The notes under the pieces: model-generated
Told to the model about the DNA's origin: nothing
What the model saw: the letters and a program-made list of their open reading frames with translations, nothing else
The model's database searches: none
Shown: in pieces, positions 56,536 to 64,000 of the stretch
Layout: the number at the start of each line of letters is the position of its first letter
Numbering within the stretch: position 1 is the stretch's first letter
Assembly (NCBI RefSeq): GCF_009708175.1
Contig: NZ_WMBB01000004.1
Coordinates: 434,001-498,000, forward strand
Direction: 5' to 3'
Source of the DNA: Nocardia aurantiaca
Lineage (GTDB): Bacteria; Actinomycetota; Actinomycetes; Mycobacteriales; Mycobacteriaceae
Length of the DNA stretch: 64,000 nucleotides
Program-made: the position numbers and the translations under genes

Positions 56536-56800
56536 TTGCCCGACCTCCGATCAGCTCCGCGTGGGCGGATTCGATTGCCGCATGGTCGCCATGCGAATCA
56601 GCAGTGTCGTGGTGGCCGGATCCGGTCACCTCGTCGGTCGCGCTCCACAGCACCGGGGGCTGGGTCCACTTCGCACCGAGTTCGTAGTGTTCCGGCTTCT
56701 TGCCGGGCAGCGGCTTGCCGAGGAACGACAATCCGGCGATCACCAGATAGATCGCGACCGGGATGCCGACGTAGATCAGCACTGTCTGGAGAATGCTCAC
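56522..56800 (-). CDS. CtaJ-like small membrane protein (cytochrome aa3 oxidase accessory subunit)
   Basis: A 92-residue protein from GTG 56800. One N-terminal membrane helix (VLIYVGIPVAIYLVIAGLSFLG, about 7-28) is followed by KPLPGKKPEHYELGAKWTQPPVLWSA and a His/Asp-rich tail (TGSGHHDTADSHGDHA). The layout matches CtaJ, an accessory subunit of the mycobacterial bcc-aa3 supercomplex. It is placed directly upstream of the DUF5130 gene, as in mycobacteria. The gene is small and the assignment rests on pattern and context. Neither start nor ribosome site is strong. Confidence 0.75.
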   Translation of the reverse strand: MSILQTVLIYVGIPVAIYLVIAGLSFLGKPLPGKKPEHYELGAKWTQPPVLWSATDEVTGSGHHDTADSHGDHAAIESAHAELIGGRASGKF

Positions 56801-56879
56801 GGCCCAACGGTAGTCGATGCCCCCGCGACTACTACGACCGGTAAGGGTTAGATGCGATCGTGTCGTAACAATCAGCCTT

Positions 56880-58481
56880 TCAGACCAGCCACGCCGTCGA
56901 GTTCGCCGGAAGTTCCCGCCTCTCGTTGATCGGAGCGCTCGCCAGCAACACCTTCCCCGCGGGCAACAGGATGGGCGCGTCGGTGGCATTGAGCACGCAC
57001 AGCAGCCCGCCGTCACGCTGAAAGGCCAGGCAGCCGGGCGGACTCTCGTACCATTCCAGCCCGAGCCCCGCGAATTCCGGCCGCACGCCCCGCAATTCGA
57101 TCGCCATGCGATACAGCGACAGCATGGAGTCGAGCCGTTCGAGCTGCCGCTCCACGGTCACCGCCGACCATTCCGGAGGCATGGGCAGCCACGGCACGCC
57201 GGTCGTGAATCCGAACGGCGGTCGCGTCCCCTCCCACGGCAACGGCACCCGACAGCCGTCCCGGCCGCGTTCGGTGTGCCCGGATCGCTCCCAGGTGGGA
57301 TCCTGCAGCGCCGCCTCCGGCAGGTCGTCCACATTGGCCAGCCCCAATTCGGCGCCGTTGTAGATGAATACGGATCCCGGCAGTGCCAGCTCCAGCAGGA
57401 TCATGGCCCGCGCCCGCGCCTGCCCGACGAGTCCGCCGCCGTAGCGGGTGACCTCGCGCTCGATATCGTGGTTGGACAGCGTCCAGGTGGGCGACGCGCC
57501 GACCTGGGCCACCGCGCGCAGCGAATTGTCGACAGCCGCGCGAATCCGGTCCGGCTGGAACGGCGTCTGGGCAAGCCGGAAGTTGAAGGCCAGGTGCAGT
57601 TCGTCGGGCCGGACGTATTCGCCGAAGCGGGTGTTGTCGTTGACCCAGACCTCACCGATGGCGACCGCATGCGGATATTCGTCCATCACCTTGCGGATCC
57701 GCCGATGAATGTCGTGCGCGCCGGGGTTGTTGAAGCGCGGGTCGTCGTCTTCGAGGTGGAGCATCCGGGTGTCGATGCGCTCCATGTCGGGCAGGCCCGG
57801 CGGTTTGGCCATGCCGTGCGCGACGTCGATCCGGAAGCCGTCCACGCCGCGGTCCAGCCAGAACCGCAGGGTCTGGTCGAAATCCGCCGCGACCTCGGGG
57901 TGTTCCCAGTTCAGGTCGGGTTGCTCCGGTGCGAAGATGTGCAGGTACCACTGCCCGGGTCTACCGTCCGGTTCCCTCACCCGGGTCCAGGCCGGACCGC
58001 CGAAGATGCTCGGCCAATTGTTCGGCGGCACAGCGCCGTCCGGCCCACGGCCGTCGCGGAAGAAGTACCGCGCCCGCTCCGGACTCCCCGGCCCAGCCGC
58101 CAGCGCCGCCCGAAACCACGCGTGTTGATCACTGGTGTGGTTGGGCACCAGATCCATGGTCACCCGGATGTCGCGGTGGTGCGCCTGGGCGATGAGCGCG
58201 TCCAGCGCCTCGATCCCACCGAACAGCGGGTCGATATCGCGCGGGTCCGAGACGTCATAGCCGCCGTCGGCCATGGGAGAACGCATTACCGGGCAGATCC
58301 ATAGCGCGTCCACCCCCAGGAGTTCGAGATAGCCCAATTTGTCGCGCAATCCGCCCAAATCACCGACACCGTCGCCGCTGGAGTCCGCGAAGGAACGGGG
58401 ATACACCTGGTAGAACACGGCCGATCGCCACCACGGGGCTTGCGCGGCCCCCTCCCCGACCGGGGCGGAAATATCTGTCAC
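56880..58481 (-). CDS. GH13 alpha-glucosidase
   Basis: A 533-residue glycoside hydrolase of the alpha-amylase family, probably an alpha-1,4- or oligo-1,6-glucosidase acting on intracellular malto-oligosaccharides or trehalose-related sugars. Catalytic residues follow the GH13 pattern: nucleophile Asp in GFRIDVAHG near 215-223, acid/base Glu in AIGEVWV near 275, and the transition-state Asp in SNHDIE near 338. The MDLVPNHTS region I motif is near 108-116. No signal peptide. Matches aglA (Rv2471) by position and size, from memory. Confidence 0.92.
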   Translation of the reverse strand: MTDISAPVGEGAAQAPWWRSAVFYQVYPRSFADSSGDGVGDLGGLRDKLGYLELLGVDALWICPVMRSPMADGGYDVSDPRDIDPLFGGIEALDALIAQAHHRDIRVTMDLVPNHTSDQHAWFRAALAAGPGSPERARYFFRDGRGPDGAVPPNNWPSIFGGPAWTRVREPDGRPGQWYLHIFAPEQPDLNWEHPEVAADFDQTLRFWLDRGVDGFRIDVAHGMAKPPGLPDMERIDTRMLHLEDDDPRFNNPGAHDIHRRIRKVMDEYPHAVAIGEVWVNDNTRFGEYVRPDELHLAFNFRLAQTPFQPDRIRAAVDNSLRAVAQVGASPTWTLSNHDIEREVTRYGGGLVGQARARAMILLELALPGSVFIYNGAELGLANVDDLPEAALQDPTWERSGHTERGRDGCRVPLPWEGTRPPFGFTTGVPWLPMPPEWSAVTVERQLERLDSMLSLYRMAIELRGVRPEFAGLGLEWYESPPGCLAFQRDGGLLCVLNATDAPILLPAGKVLLASAPINERRELPANSTAWLV

Positions 58482-58615
58482 AGCCGTAATGGTGCCAAAG
58501 CACAGCGACTTTCGCGGGCGCGTCGAAAGGACTTGTCCAGTTTCAGCAAATGATCAGCGGCTTGCAGTGGACAGCGTGAAAATCTGCGGGAAGCTGCAAT
58601 CTCTGCGGGTCCAAT

Positions 58616-59020
58616 TCAGAAAGGCGAGTTCATGAGCGAATTGGCGGCCATCTCGAAGTAGTCGAGCAACTGCTGCCGGTGCGCGTTATCCAGCACCTCC
58701 GGCTCGATCTCCGCGACCGCGATGCGCATGGCCCGCAGCCATGCGTCGCGTTCGATAGGCCCGACCTTGAACGGAACATGCCGCATCCGCAGCCGCGGGT
58801 GCCCACGTTCGTCGGAGTAGGTCCGCGGCCCACCCCAGTACTGTTCGAGGAACATCCGCAACCGCCGCTCGGCCGGACCGAGGTCCTGCTCCGGATACAG
58901 CGGCCGCAATACCTCGTCCTGCGCCACCTCGCGATAGAAGGCGGCGACGATCCGATGGAAGGTGTTCTCGCCGCCCACGGCCTCGTAGAAGGAAGTTGCG
59001 GTCTGCTCGCCGGAAGTCAC
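58616..59020 (-). CDS. glbO: Group II truncated haemoglobin
   Basis: A 134-residue truncated globin. The start GTG 59020 gives [17 protein letters not shown]. Hallmarks are [38 protein letters not shown] near 27-64 and the proximal-histidine segment [13 protein letters not shown] near 72-84, then a conserved Trp (DAWLRAM). This is the TrHbO type that binds O2 in mycobacteria and sits near membranes. It lies 134 bp upstream of the alpha-glucosidase gene on the minus strand. Confidence 0.93.
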   Translation of the reverse strand: MTSGEQTATSFYEAVGGENTFHRIVAAFYREVAQDEVLRPLYPEQDLGPAERRLRMFLEQYWGGPRTYSDERGHPRLRMRHVPFKVGPIERDAWLRAMRIAVAEIEPEVLDNAHRQQLLDYFEMAANSLMNSPF

Positions 59021-59370
59021 GCTCCCATTGTGCCGTGTCCGATTTGCCCTCCGCTTCGCTCCGGGCGAGGTTCGCGACCCCGCGGTCTCGGTTCTTCCCC
59101 CCTCACTTCCGCTCGCCCGCTCCGAGGCGGAGGGTCCCATCAAGCCGCCGTCCAGAATCGAGACGGCCACGAACCTGGGGGATGAGCTGCTGAAATGCCG
59201 CCTACCGACGGCCACTGAACCGGGTCCGGGTGATTGTCACGTCCTGTTCATCCGAATGTGCCCGACAATGTCTCGAAAGAGATGGCATTGTGCGTCATTC
59301 CATGGTCAACTGGGTGGCAGTCTGCCGAGATACCACACAATCGGACGAATACGAAACCGGGGTATGGCCC
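59021..59370. other. Divergent intergenic region glbO / HNH
   Basis: A 350-bp gap between divergent genes. It contains a G+C-rich CGCTTCGCTCCGGGC-like stretch but no gene, hairpin or operator that can be supported. Confidence 0.4.
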
Positions 59371-60102
59371 ATGAAGCAGCGGCACGGCGCCCGACACCAG
59401 GCGCGGACGCATCGACAACTCCAGCCCGCCGACGTCCACAATCGTGGGTCGGGGGCTACTCCGCTGCACTTACTGTCCGAACATTCTCATTCCGAGCATC
59501 ACCTGGGCGCTCATCCGGAGCCCGCCCATCCGGGCGACCACCGCGACCATTCGCATCATCCGCCCACCGCAGCACCCGTTCCCGCCTGGGCCAAACGCCG
59601 TGTGCTACTTCTGAACGCCACGTACGAGCCGCTCACCGCCCTGTCCGCACGTCGCGCCATCGTGCTGCTGATCTGCGACAAGGCCGATACCGTGCACGAC
59701 AACCCGGAGGGTCCGGTCGTGCATTCCGCCGGGACCTCGGTGGCGCTCCCCTCGGTCATCCGACTACGCAGCTACGTGCGCGTCCCCTACCGGGCACGGG
59801 TACCCATGACTCGCGCCGCCCTCATGCACCGCGACCGCTACCGCTGCGCCTACTGCGGCGGCAAGGCCGAGACCATCGACCACGTCATTCCGCGTAGCCG
59901 CGGCGGCGCCCATTCGTGGGAGAACTGCGTGGCCTCCTGCGCCCCGTGCAATCACCGCAAGGCCGACAAACTCCTGAGCGAGCTGGGCTGGACGCTGCAC
60001 CACCCCATGGTCGCGCCGAAGGGCCCGCACTGGCGTTTGCTGTCGGCCGGCTCCGAGCTGGATCCGACCTGGTTGCAGTACCTCGGCGAGGGCGCTGCCT
60101 GA
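59371..60102 (+). CDS. HNH endonuclease with His-rich N-terminus
   Basis: A 243-residue protein. The N-terminal 80 residues are strikingly rich in His, Pro and Glu (HSHSEHHLGAHPEPAHPGDH), suggesting metal binding. The C-terminal part has the HNH fold with zinc knuckle CAYCGG, active-site DHVIPRSRGG and SCAPCNHRKADK. The preferred start is ATG 59371; a frame from 59230 adds residues without support. A homologue sits near glbO in mycobacteria (Rv2469c, from memory). Role unknown. Confidence 0.88.
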   Translation: MKQRHGARHQARTHRQLQPADVHNRGSGATPLHLLSEHSHSEHHLGAHPEPAHPGDHRDHSHHPPTAAPVPAWAKRRVLLLNATYEPLTALSARRAIVLLICDKADTVHDNPEGPVVHSAGTSVALPSVIRLRSYVRVPYRARVPMTRAALMHRDRYRCAYCGGKAETIDHVIPRSRGGAHSWENCVASCAPCNHRKADKLLSELGWTLHHPMVAPKGPHWRLLSAGSELDPTWLQYLGEGAA

Positions 60103-60106
60103 GGGT

Positions 60107-60225
60107 TCACTCACCTGCGGGCAGACCGGCTTCGGCGGCCAGCACGCCGAGCGCGCGCAGCAATGCCGAGCGCTCCTTGGCCGACAGTCCGGCGGTGAGC
60201 TCGTCATCAAGTTCCCGTGCGGCCT
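60107..60225 (-). pseudogene. C-terminal fragment of a MarR-like regulator
   Basis: The minus strand reads DKAARELDDELTAGLSAKERSALLRALGVLAAE and stops at 60107. This is the usual C-terminal helix pair of MarR proteins (LTAGLSxxERxALLxAL). Upstream of about 60225 the similarity ends abruptly and becomes the antisense of a different gene. No HTH is present, so it is a remnant. Confidence 0.5.
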
Positions 60226-60475
60226 TATCGCAGCGGGCACACTGTTCTTCGCGTACGGCTACGGCGGACGGGCGGTCCCGTTGTGCGCCGTGACGCTCTT
60301 CATGCTGGCGGTGGGGACACGCACCGGACTCGCACCGATCCTCGTGGTGGCCGGGCTGGCGCAGCTCGGCGACGCGGCGATCGGCGTGGGACGGCGCAAT
60401 TGGCCGATGGCAGTCACCTGCGTCGGACTGGCGACCGTGCACCTGCTCTCGGCATGGTGGGTGGCCGGACAGTGA
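60215..60475 (+). pseudogene. C-terminal fragment of a DUF4267-like membrane protein
   Basis: The plus strand encodes LIAAGTLFFAYGYGG, then LFMLAVGTRTGLAPILVVAGLAQLGDAAIGV and a last helix ending WWVAGQ. The GLAQLGDA motif and helix spacing resemble DUF4267 membrane proteins. There is no plausible start: the frame runs back into the antisense of the MarR fragment. A TTG at 60281 could start a 64-residue peptide. It probably represents the 3' half of a gene truncated by deletion. Confidence 0.45.
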
Positions 60476-60500
60476 AGCCCGCTGCGCCGCAGCGGGGTTC
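60474..60500. terminator. Hairpin terminator
   Basis: A 12-bp stem (60474-60485 with 60489-60500, one mismatch) with a GCC loop, between the membrane-protein fragment and the converging XRE-cupin gene. Confidence 0.55.
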
Positions 60501-60505
60501 GTGGA

Positions 60506-61114
60506 CTAGCTGTATTCGCTGACGAGCAGCGCCCAGGTGCCCGGCTCGAGGGCTTCGAAGACGTGCGGCATGTCGCCGGGGTAGCAGATGTAATCGCCGG
60601 GCTCGAGTTCCACCGGACCCTCGGTGGGACCGACCTTGGCGCGACCGGCACACAGGACGATGTGTTCGACGACGCCGCGGGAGTGCGGGGCGGAGTCGCG
60701 GGGGTGACCGGGTTCGGCGGTGACGCGATACACGTCACGACGGGCGGCGGGCGGGGAGGCCGCGAGCAAGGTGGTCCGGTATTCGGACTGGGCCGAGGCG
60801 AGAACCGGCCCCTCCCCCGCGCGAATGACCTGAACCTGCGGAGTCGGAGGTTCCAGCAGTCGCGAAAACTGGATGTCGAGAGCGATGCAGAGCGCCCACA
60901 GCGTTTCTATGCTGGGGTTCCCGGAGCCCGATTCCAGTTGGGACAGCGTCGATTTGGCGATCCCGGCGCGGCGCGCGACCTCGGTCAGCGAGAGCCCGGA
61001 GCGGGCTCGTTCCCGGCGCAGGGCAGCGGCGATCACCTCCTGCGGAGACGCTGGCGCCTGCTGCGGAGACACCGGCTCGGAGCGGTCGGGCTGCTGAGTC
61101 ATGGTGGCGTTCAC
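60506..61114 (-). CDS. XRE-family regulator with C-terminal cupin domain
   Basis: A 202-residue regulator. The HTH (LSLTEVARRAGIAKSTLSQLESGSGNPSIETLWALC, about 41-76) is followed by a cupin ligand-sensing domain from about 115 (PHSRGVVEHIVLCAGR, ELEPGDYICYPGDMPH). Such proteins often sense amino acids or their derivatives. It is divergent from azlCD with a 62-bp gap between the assigned starts, so it very likely controls this exporter in response to branched-chain amino acids or related compounds (inference). Confidence 0.9.
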   Translation of the reverse strand: MNATMTQQPDRSEPVSPQQAPASPQEVIAAALRRERARSGLSLTEVARRAGIAKSTLSQLESGSGNPSIETLWALCIALDIQFSRLLEPPTPQVQVIRAGEGPVLASAQSEYRTTLLAASPPAARRDVYRVTAEPGHPRDSAPHSRGVVEHIVLCAGRAKVGPTEGPVELEPGDYICYPGDMPHVFEALEPGTWALLVSEYS

Positions 61115-61158
61115 GGTACCGGCACGCCGGTACGCCCCTTTGACGAACCCGACCGATT

Positions 61159-61178
61159 ATGTTCATTATAGAAAACAT
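61159..61178. promoter_or_regulatory. azlC promoter region with short inverted repeat
   Basis: ATGTT...AACAT arms flank an A+T-rich core. On the plus strand CATTAT and TATAGA lie 5-8 bp before ATG 61177, the distance of a -10 box from a leaderless start. Confidence 0.45.
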
Positions 61179-61962
61179 GCGTTCGACATGGCGAACACTC
61201 GATCGGGGTGTGCTCACAGGAATCGCGGCGATCTGCCTGGCGGTCGCCATGATCGGCGTATCCTACGGCGCTACCGCGGTGACCTCGGGACTGCCCGGGT
61301 GGCTGCCGGTACTCATGAGCGTGGCCGTGGTGGCCGGCGGCTCGGAGTTCGTCTTCATCGGCATCCTTACCGCGGGCGGCGGCCTGGTCGCGGCCGTGCT
61401 GGCGGGATTGCTGGTGAACGCCCGGCACGTGCCCTACGGGCTGTCCGTGCCCGATGTGGTCGGCACCGGCTGGCGGCGGCTTCTGGGCACGCACGTCATG
61501 AACGACGAATCGGTGGCCATGGCCCTGGCCCAGCCGGATCGGGATCGGCGACAGGCCGCGTACTGGCTGTGCGGGCTCGCGGTGCTGGCCGCGTGGCCGT
61601 TGGGGGCGGCGCTCGGCGCGATTCTCGGCGCGGTGGTGCCGGACCCCGATGCGTTCGGTATGGACGCCGTCTTCCCGGCCGTGCTGTTCTCGCTCGTGCT
61701 GCCCGCCCTGCGCGAACCCCTCACCCGCACAGCCGCTCTGGCCGGTGCGGCCGTGGCCGCGGCGACCACGCCATTCCTGGGCGCGGGCCTGCCGGTGCTG
61801 CTGGCGCTGACCGCTGTCCTGCTGGTCTCGCGACGCGCCGGCGCTCCGGCACCCACCGCACCCGACGGCACCGCCGAGTTGGCCACGGCGACCGATGATT
61901 CCACCGGTGCGGGTCACCCGACAGCGACCGCGGCCAACTCCACGACCGCCGGGACCGCCTGA
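61177..61962 (+). CDS. azlC: AzlC family amino-acid exporter, large subunit
   Basis: A 261-residue membrane protein of the AzlC/BrnF family, the large subunit of a two-part exporter for branched-chain amino acids. Seven or so hydrophobic helices are visible. The conserved SYGATAVTSGLP near 26-37 and GGSEFVFIGILTAGG, LLVNARHVPYGLS near 90-102 are typical. The ATG at 61159 lies in the probable promoter/operator, so ATG 61177 is preferred and the mRNA may be leaderless. The C-terminal 40 residues form a Thr/Ala-rich tail. It is followed by azlD after 43 bp. Confidence 0.87.
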   Translation: MRSTWRTLDRGVLTGIAAICLAVAMIGVSYGATAVTSGLPGWLPVLMSVAVVAGGSEFVFIGILTAGGGLVAAVLAGLLVNARHVPYGLSVPDVVGTGWRRLLGTHVMNDESVAMALAQPDRDRRQAAYWLCGLAVLAAWPLGAALGAILGAVVPDPDAFGMDAVFPAVLFSLVLPALREPLTRTAALAGAAVAAATTPFLGAGLPVLLALTAVLLVSRRAGAPAPTAPDGTAELATATDDSTGAGHPTATAANSTTAGTA

Positions 61963-62005
61963 TGCGGGCCGCATGCCGGAAGGCTGATCAGCGGAGCACG
62001 CACCG

Positions 62006-62323
62006 ATGACCAAGACGCTGCTCCTGGGCGCGATGGCATTGGCGGTGGGCACCTTCGCATTCCGCTTCGCCGGACCGCTGTTGCGCAGCCGCGTCAAGGT
62101 CTCGCCGCGCACCATTCGACTGCTGGAGATCGCCTCGGTCGTGCTGCTCACCGCACTCGCGGTCACCACGCTGTTACCCACGGGCAGCGGCCGATTCGGG
62201 TGGGCACTGCCCGCGGGCGTGCTCGTCGCGGCGGGGCTGGCGTGGCGGCGGGCGCCGCTACTGGTCGTCATCCTCGCCGCAGCCGTTGTCACGGCGGGGC
62301 TGCGGGCGCTCGGCGTGCACTGA
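62006..62323 (+). CDS. azlD: AzlD family amino-acid exporter, small subunit
   Basis: A 105-residue protein with four hydrophobic helices, partner of AzlC. The early TFAFRFAGPLL motif near 16-26 is the usual AzlD N-terminal signature. It is located 43 bp downstream of azlC on the same strand, and the pair converges with a dienelactone hydrolase gene. The assignment rests on size, hydropathy and neighbour. Confidence 0.88.
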   Translation: MTKTLLLGAMALAVGTFAFRFAGPLLRSRVKVSPRTIRLLEIASVVLLTALAVTTLLPTGSGRFGWALPAGVLVAAGLAWRRAPLLVVILAAAVVTAGLRALGVH

Positions 62324-62403
62324 GCCGCCCGCGAACCCACCGTGCGGCTCACGAAGGCTCTGCCCGCCACACCGGAAGAGCGGGGGCAGCCCTTCCAGCG
62401 GTC

Positions 62404-63132
62404 TCAGCCACGCAGCAGGTCCGCGAGCCGGGACCAGGACTCCTCGGCGACCTCCGGCCGGTACCAGTCGCGGCCCGGGAAGAGGAAGCCGTGGGGGGCG
62501 TCGTCGTAGACGACGATCTCATGTTGGATGTCGTTGGCGCTCAGGGCCGCTTCGAGTTCGTCGCGGGCCTCGGCGTCGATGAGCGGATCCTGGCCGCCGA
62601 AGAACAGGGTGATCCGGCCGGTGATGCCGGGCGTCGCTTCGATGGTCGGCTCGGGCGTGGACAGCGGGATATCGGGATTGGTGAGCCAGCCCGGGTAGAA
62701 CGCGGCCGTCGCGGCTATCGGGAGTTGAGTCGCCGCGTAGTAGGCCACGTGGCCACCGGCGCTGAAGCCGACCATGTTCGCCGAAACCGCTCCCCTGCGC
62801 CGCAGTTCGTCGAGGCAGGCGGAAACGTCGTCGACGACCTCGGGGCGGCTCAGGGTGCGCAGCAGTGCCAAGCCGCGCTCGCGATCGGTGTGCAGTTCCA
62901 GTTCGGCGCGCGGGGCGACGCGGTGGAACAGGTCCGGCATGATAACAATGGCGCCCAGGGACGCCAGACGGTCCGTGGCCGCCCGGGCGGTCGCGTGTAA
63001 GCCGTAGATCTCATGTCCCACAACGACTCCGGGGTAGTCACCCGGTTCCGCCGGACGCGCCGCATAGGCGGCCATCACGGCATTGCCGACCTTCAGGTCG
63101 ATCCATTCGGTCACGATCGCGGCATCGCTCAT
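62404..63132 (-). CDS. Dienelactone hydrolase family protein
   Basis: A 242-residue alpha/beta hydrolase of the DLH family. The nucleophile elbow is GFSAGG near 119-124, with Ser where classical dienelactone hydrolases have Cys. The acid is in GGQDPLID near 178 and the catalytic His in DDAPHGF near 212. ATG 63132 is preferred; an upstream ATG at 63168 overlaps the small frame ending at 63162. The substrate is unknown, and the gene is not in an aromatic-degradation cluster. Confidence 0.88.
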   Translation of the reverse strand: MSDAAIVTEWIDLKVGNAVMAAYAARPAEPGDYPGVVVGHEIYGLHATARAATDRLASLGAIVIMPDLFHRVAPRAELELHTDRERGLALLRTLSRPEVVDDVSACLDELRRRGAVSANMVGFSAGGHVAYYAATQLPIAATAAFYPGWLTNPDIPLSTPEPTIEATPGITGRITLFFGGQDPLIDAEARDELEAALSANDIQHEIVVYDDAPHGFLFPGRDWYRPEVAEESWSRLADLLRG

Positions 63133-63161
63133 GCCGCCAAGGTAGATGACGAGTGGGCGGT

Positions 63162-63248
63162 TCAGCATCCCGTCACGGGTGCGAAGGCCGGGGCCAGCAG
63201 CGCGATGCCCAGTGCCACACCGGCGAGAATGCTCCTCAGGATCACCAT
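63162..63248 (-). CDS. Possible 28-residue hydrophobic peptide
   Basis: ATG 63248 is preceded by AGGGAGGG 9 nt upstream. The frame encodes MVILRSILAGVALGIALLAPAF plus a short PVTGC end: one membrane helix ending in Cys. The stop at 63162 overlaps an ATG of the downstream hydrolase frame, so it could be a translationally coupled leader peptide or a small membrane protein. No homology is known. Confidence 0.45.
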   Translation of the reverse strand: MVILRSILAGVALGIALLAPAFAPVTGC

Positions 63249-63375
63249 GGCGATCATCCCTCCCTGTAGTTGCGTTCGTCCCATATCGAACGTAACCGGG
63301 CTCGAAAAGCGTTACGAGCCGGGATATTCGGTGCCCCGCGCATTGGGGGCGGGTTCGAGCGCGGTCAGCGTACGC

Positions 63376-64000
63376 TCAGTGCGGAAGCAGCGGCAGGACG
63401 GGCCCGCGGCGGCGCGCCACGGACCCGTAGCGGGCGTCCAGGCGCAGCCAGGTGCGGGCCGCGCGGACCCGCACGATCTCGTCCACCGAGATGCGGCGGG
63501 AGTCGGTCTTCTCCCCACCGTGCGGAATGAAATCCATGGCGGCGAGGGCGAAGACCACACGCATCGGCACCTCGACCTGCTCGCCGCTGCCGGAGACGCT
63601 GAGCACCGTCTGATCCAGCAGGGCGGCGGGCGGGCCGTGCCGACCGCCGTGCTCCTGCGCCAATTCCGCTCCGCGCTCGGCCAATTCGACGAGCATGCGG
63701 GCTGGCACGTCCTCCACGTGGACGAACCCGGCCTCCGGGGGCAGCGCCGCACGCCAGGCGGAGTCCATGGCGTAGCCGAGGTCGAAGGCGGTGCCGGCGT
63801 CCGGTCCGTGCAGGCCGGCGAGGATCACGTCCCCGCTGACCGTCACGTCATCCATGCCGAGGTCGGCCACCACGGTGCGCACCGCCAGCGCCTCGAATCC
63901 GGTGGCGGCCCAGGCGGAGACGTAACGGTCCCCGCGCCGGCGCAGCCGGATGACCGCTGCCGAGTCGAGGCGGATGGCGTGCGAGATGAAAGTGGCCAGG
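63376..64000 (-). CDS. Conserved hypothetical protein, 5' end outside window
   Basis: An open frame enters from the right edge and stops at 63376, giving at least 208 residues. The start seen inside (ATG 63882) is not the real one, because the frame continues upstream with coding character (FISHAIRLDSAAVIRLRRRGDRYVSAWAATGFEAL). No catalytic motif is recognised. Its location past aglA/glbO suggests an uncharacterised conserved Mycobacteriales gene. It is separated from the small peptide by about 127 bp. Confidence 0.7.
   Translation of the reverse strand, partial: LATFISHAIRLDSAAVIRLRRRGDRYVSAWAATGFEALAVRTVVADLGMDDVTVSGDVILAGLHGPDAGTAFDLGYAMDSAWRAALPPEAGFVHVEDVPARMLVELAERGAELAQEHGGRHGPPAALLDQTVLSVSGSGEQVEVPMRVVFALAAMDFIPHGGEKTDSRRISVDEIVRVRAARTWLRLDARYGSVARRRGPVLPLLPH

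Overview
High-G+C actinobacterial DNA. The gene families and their order point to the Mycobacteriales, most likely Nocardia. Supporting signs are two clpP genes beside clpX and tig, a mycothiol-type DsbA protein, a predicted KstR steroid operator, a hemophore-related secreted protein, CtaJ/DUF5130 genes and a large Nocardia-type lipoprotein. From memory, several blocks match M. tuberculosis order: ndk-DUF4233-folC-valS (Rv2445c-Rv2448c), glpD1-TetR-flavoprotein-DAG kinase (Rv2249c-Rv2252), clpX/clpP2/clpP1/tig (Rv2457c-Rv2462c), nei-rpiB-DsbA-pepN (Rv2464c-Rv2467) and DUF5130-HNH-glbO-aglA (Rv2468c-Rv2471). No databases were searched.

Layout. 0.1-5.2 kb: valS-folC-DUF4233-ndk operon on the minus strand. 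5.5-6.8 kb: a methyltransferase and a small secreted protein behind a CRP-like palindrome. 6.8-11.7 kb: lipid/glycerol block with a DAG-kinase-like gene, an alkyl-DHAP-synthase-like flavoprotein, a TetR regulator with its operator, and glpD. 12.3-20.2 kb: redox island with two convergent FHA-domain genes, one of them a 1030-residue FHA/membrane polyferredoxin/2Fe-2S/FAD fusion, followed by an FdhF/YdeP-type molybdoenzyme and fdhD. 20.2-21.2 kb: a ketosteroid isomerase under a predicted KstR box and a membrane protein. 21.7-27.1 kb: clpX, clpP2, clpP1, tig and an FKBP lipoprotein. 27.7-33.4 kb: a lipoprotein and the Hen1-Pnkp RNA-repair operon. 33.4-39.4 kb: mixed accessory genes, including a gene split by one in-frame TGA, and tRNA-Gly/tRNA-Pro. 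39.7-42.7 kb: a MarR remnant, then PAP2 and GT87 membrane enzymes. 42.7-53.3 kb: nei, rpiB, M48 protease, DsbA, ferredoxin reductase, a DGPF/ECF42 sigma pair, purC and pepN. 53.7-55.9 kb: a hemophore-like protein and a second clpP pair facing a ClgR/PopR-like regulator. 56.0-64.0 kb: DUF5130-CtaJ, aglA, glbO, HNH, a MarR/DUF4267 deletion scar, a cupin-XRE regulator with azlCD, a dienelactone hydrolase and a partial gene leaving the window.

The two strongest leads are these. First, the accessory clp module pairs an intact ClpP with a paralogue whose catalytic Ser is Ala. It sits next to a ClgR/PopR-like regulator ending in Leu-Leu-Ala-Ala, a ClpP-degron-like tail, and has a 32-bp near-perfect palindrome upstream. 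This suggests a self-limiting, heteromeric second Clp protease. Second, the FHA-polyferredoxin-FAD fusion next to a molybdoenzyme suggests an electron-transfer chain gated by Ser/Thr kinases. Several small decay scars (TGA-split gene, MarR remnants, deletion junction) show local gene erosion.
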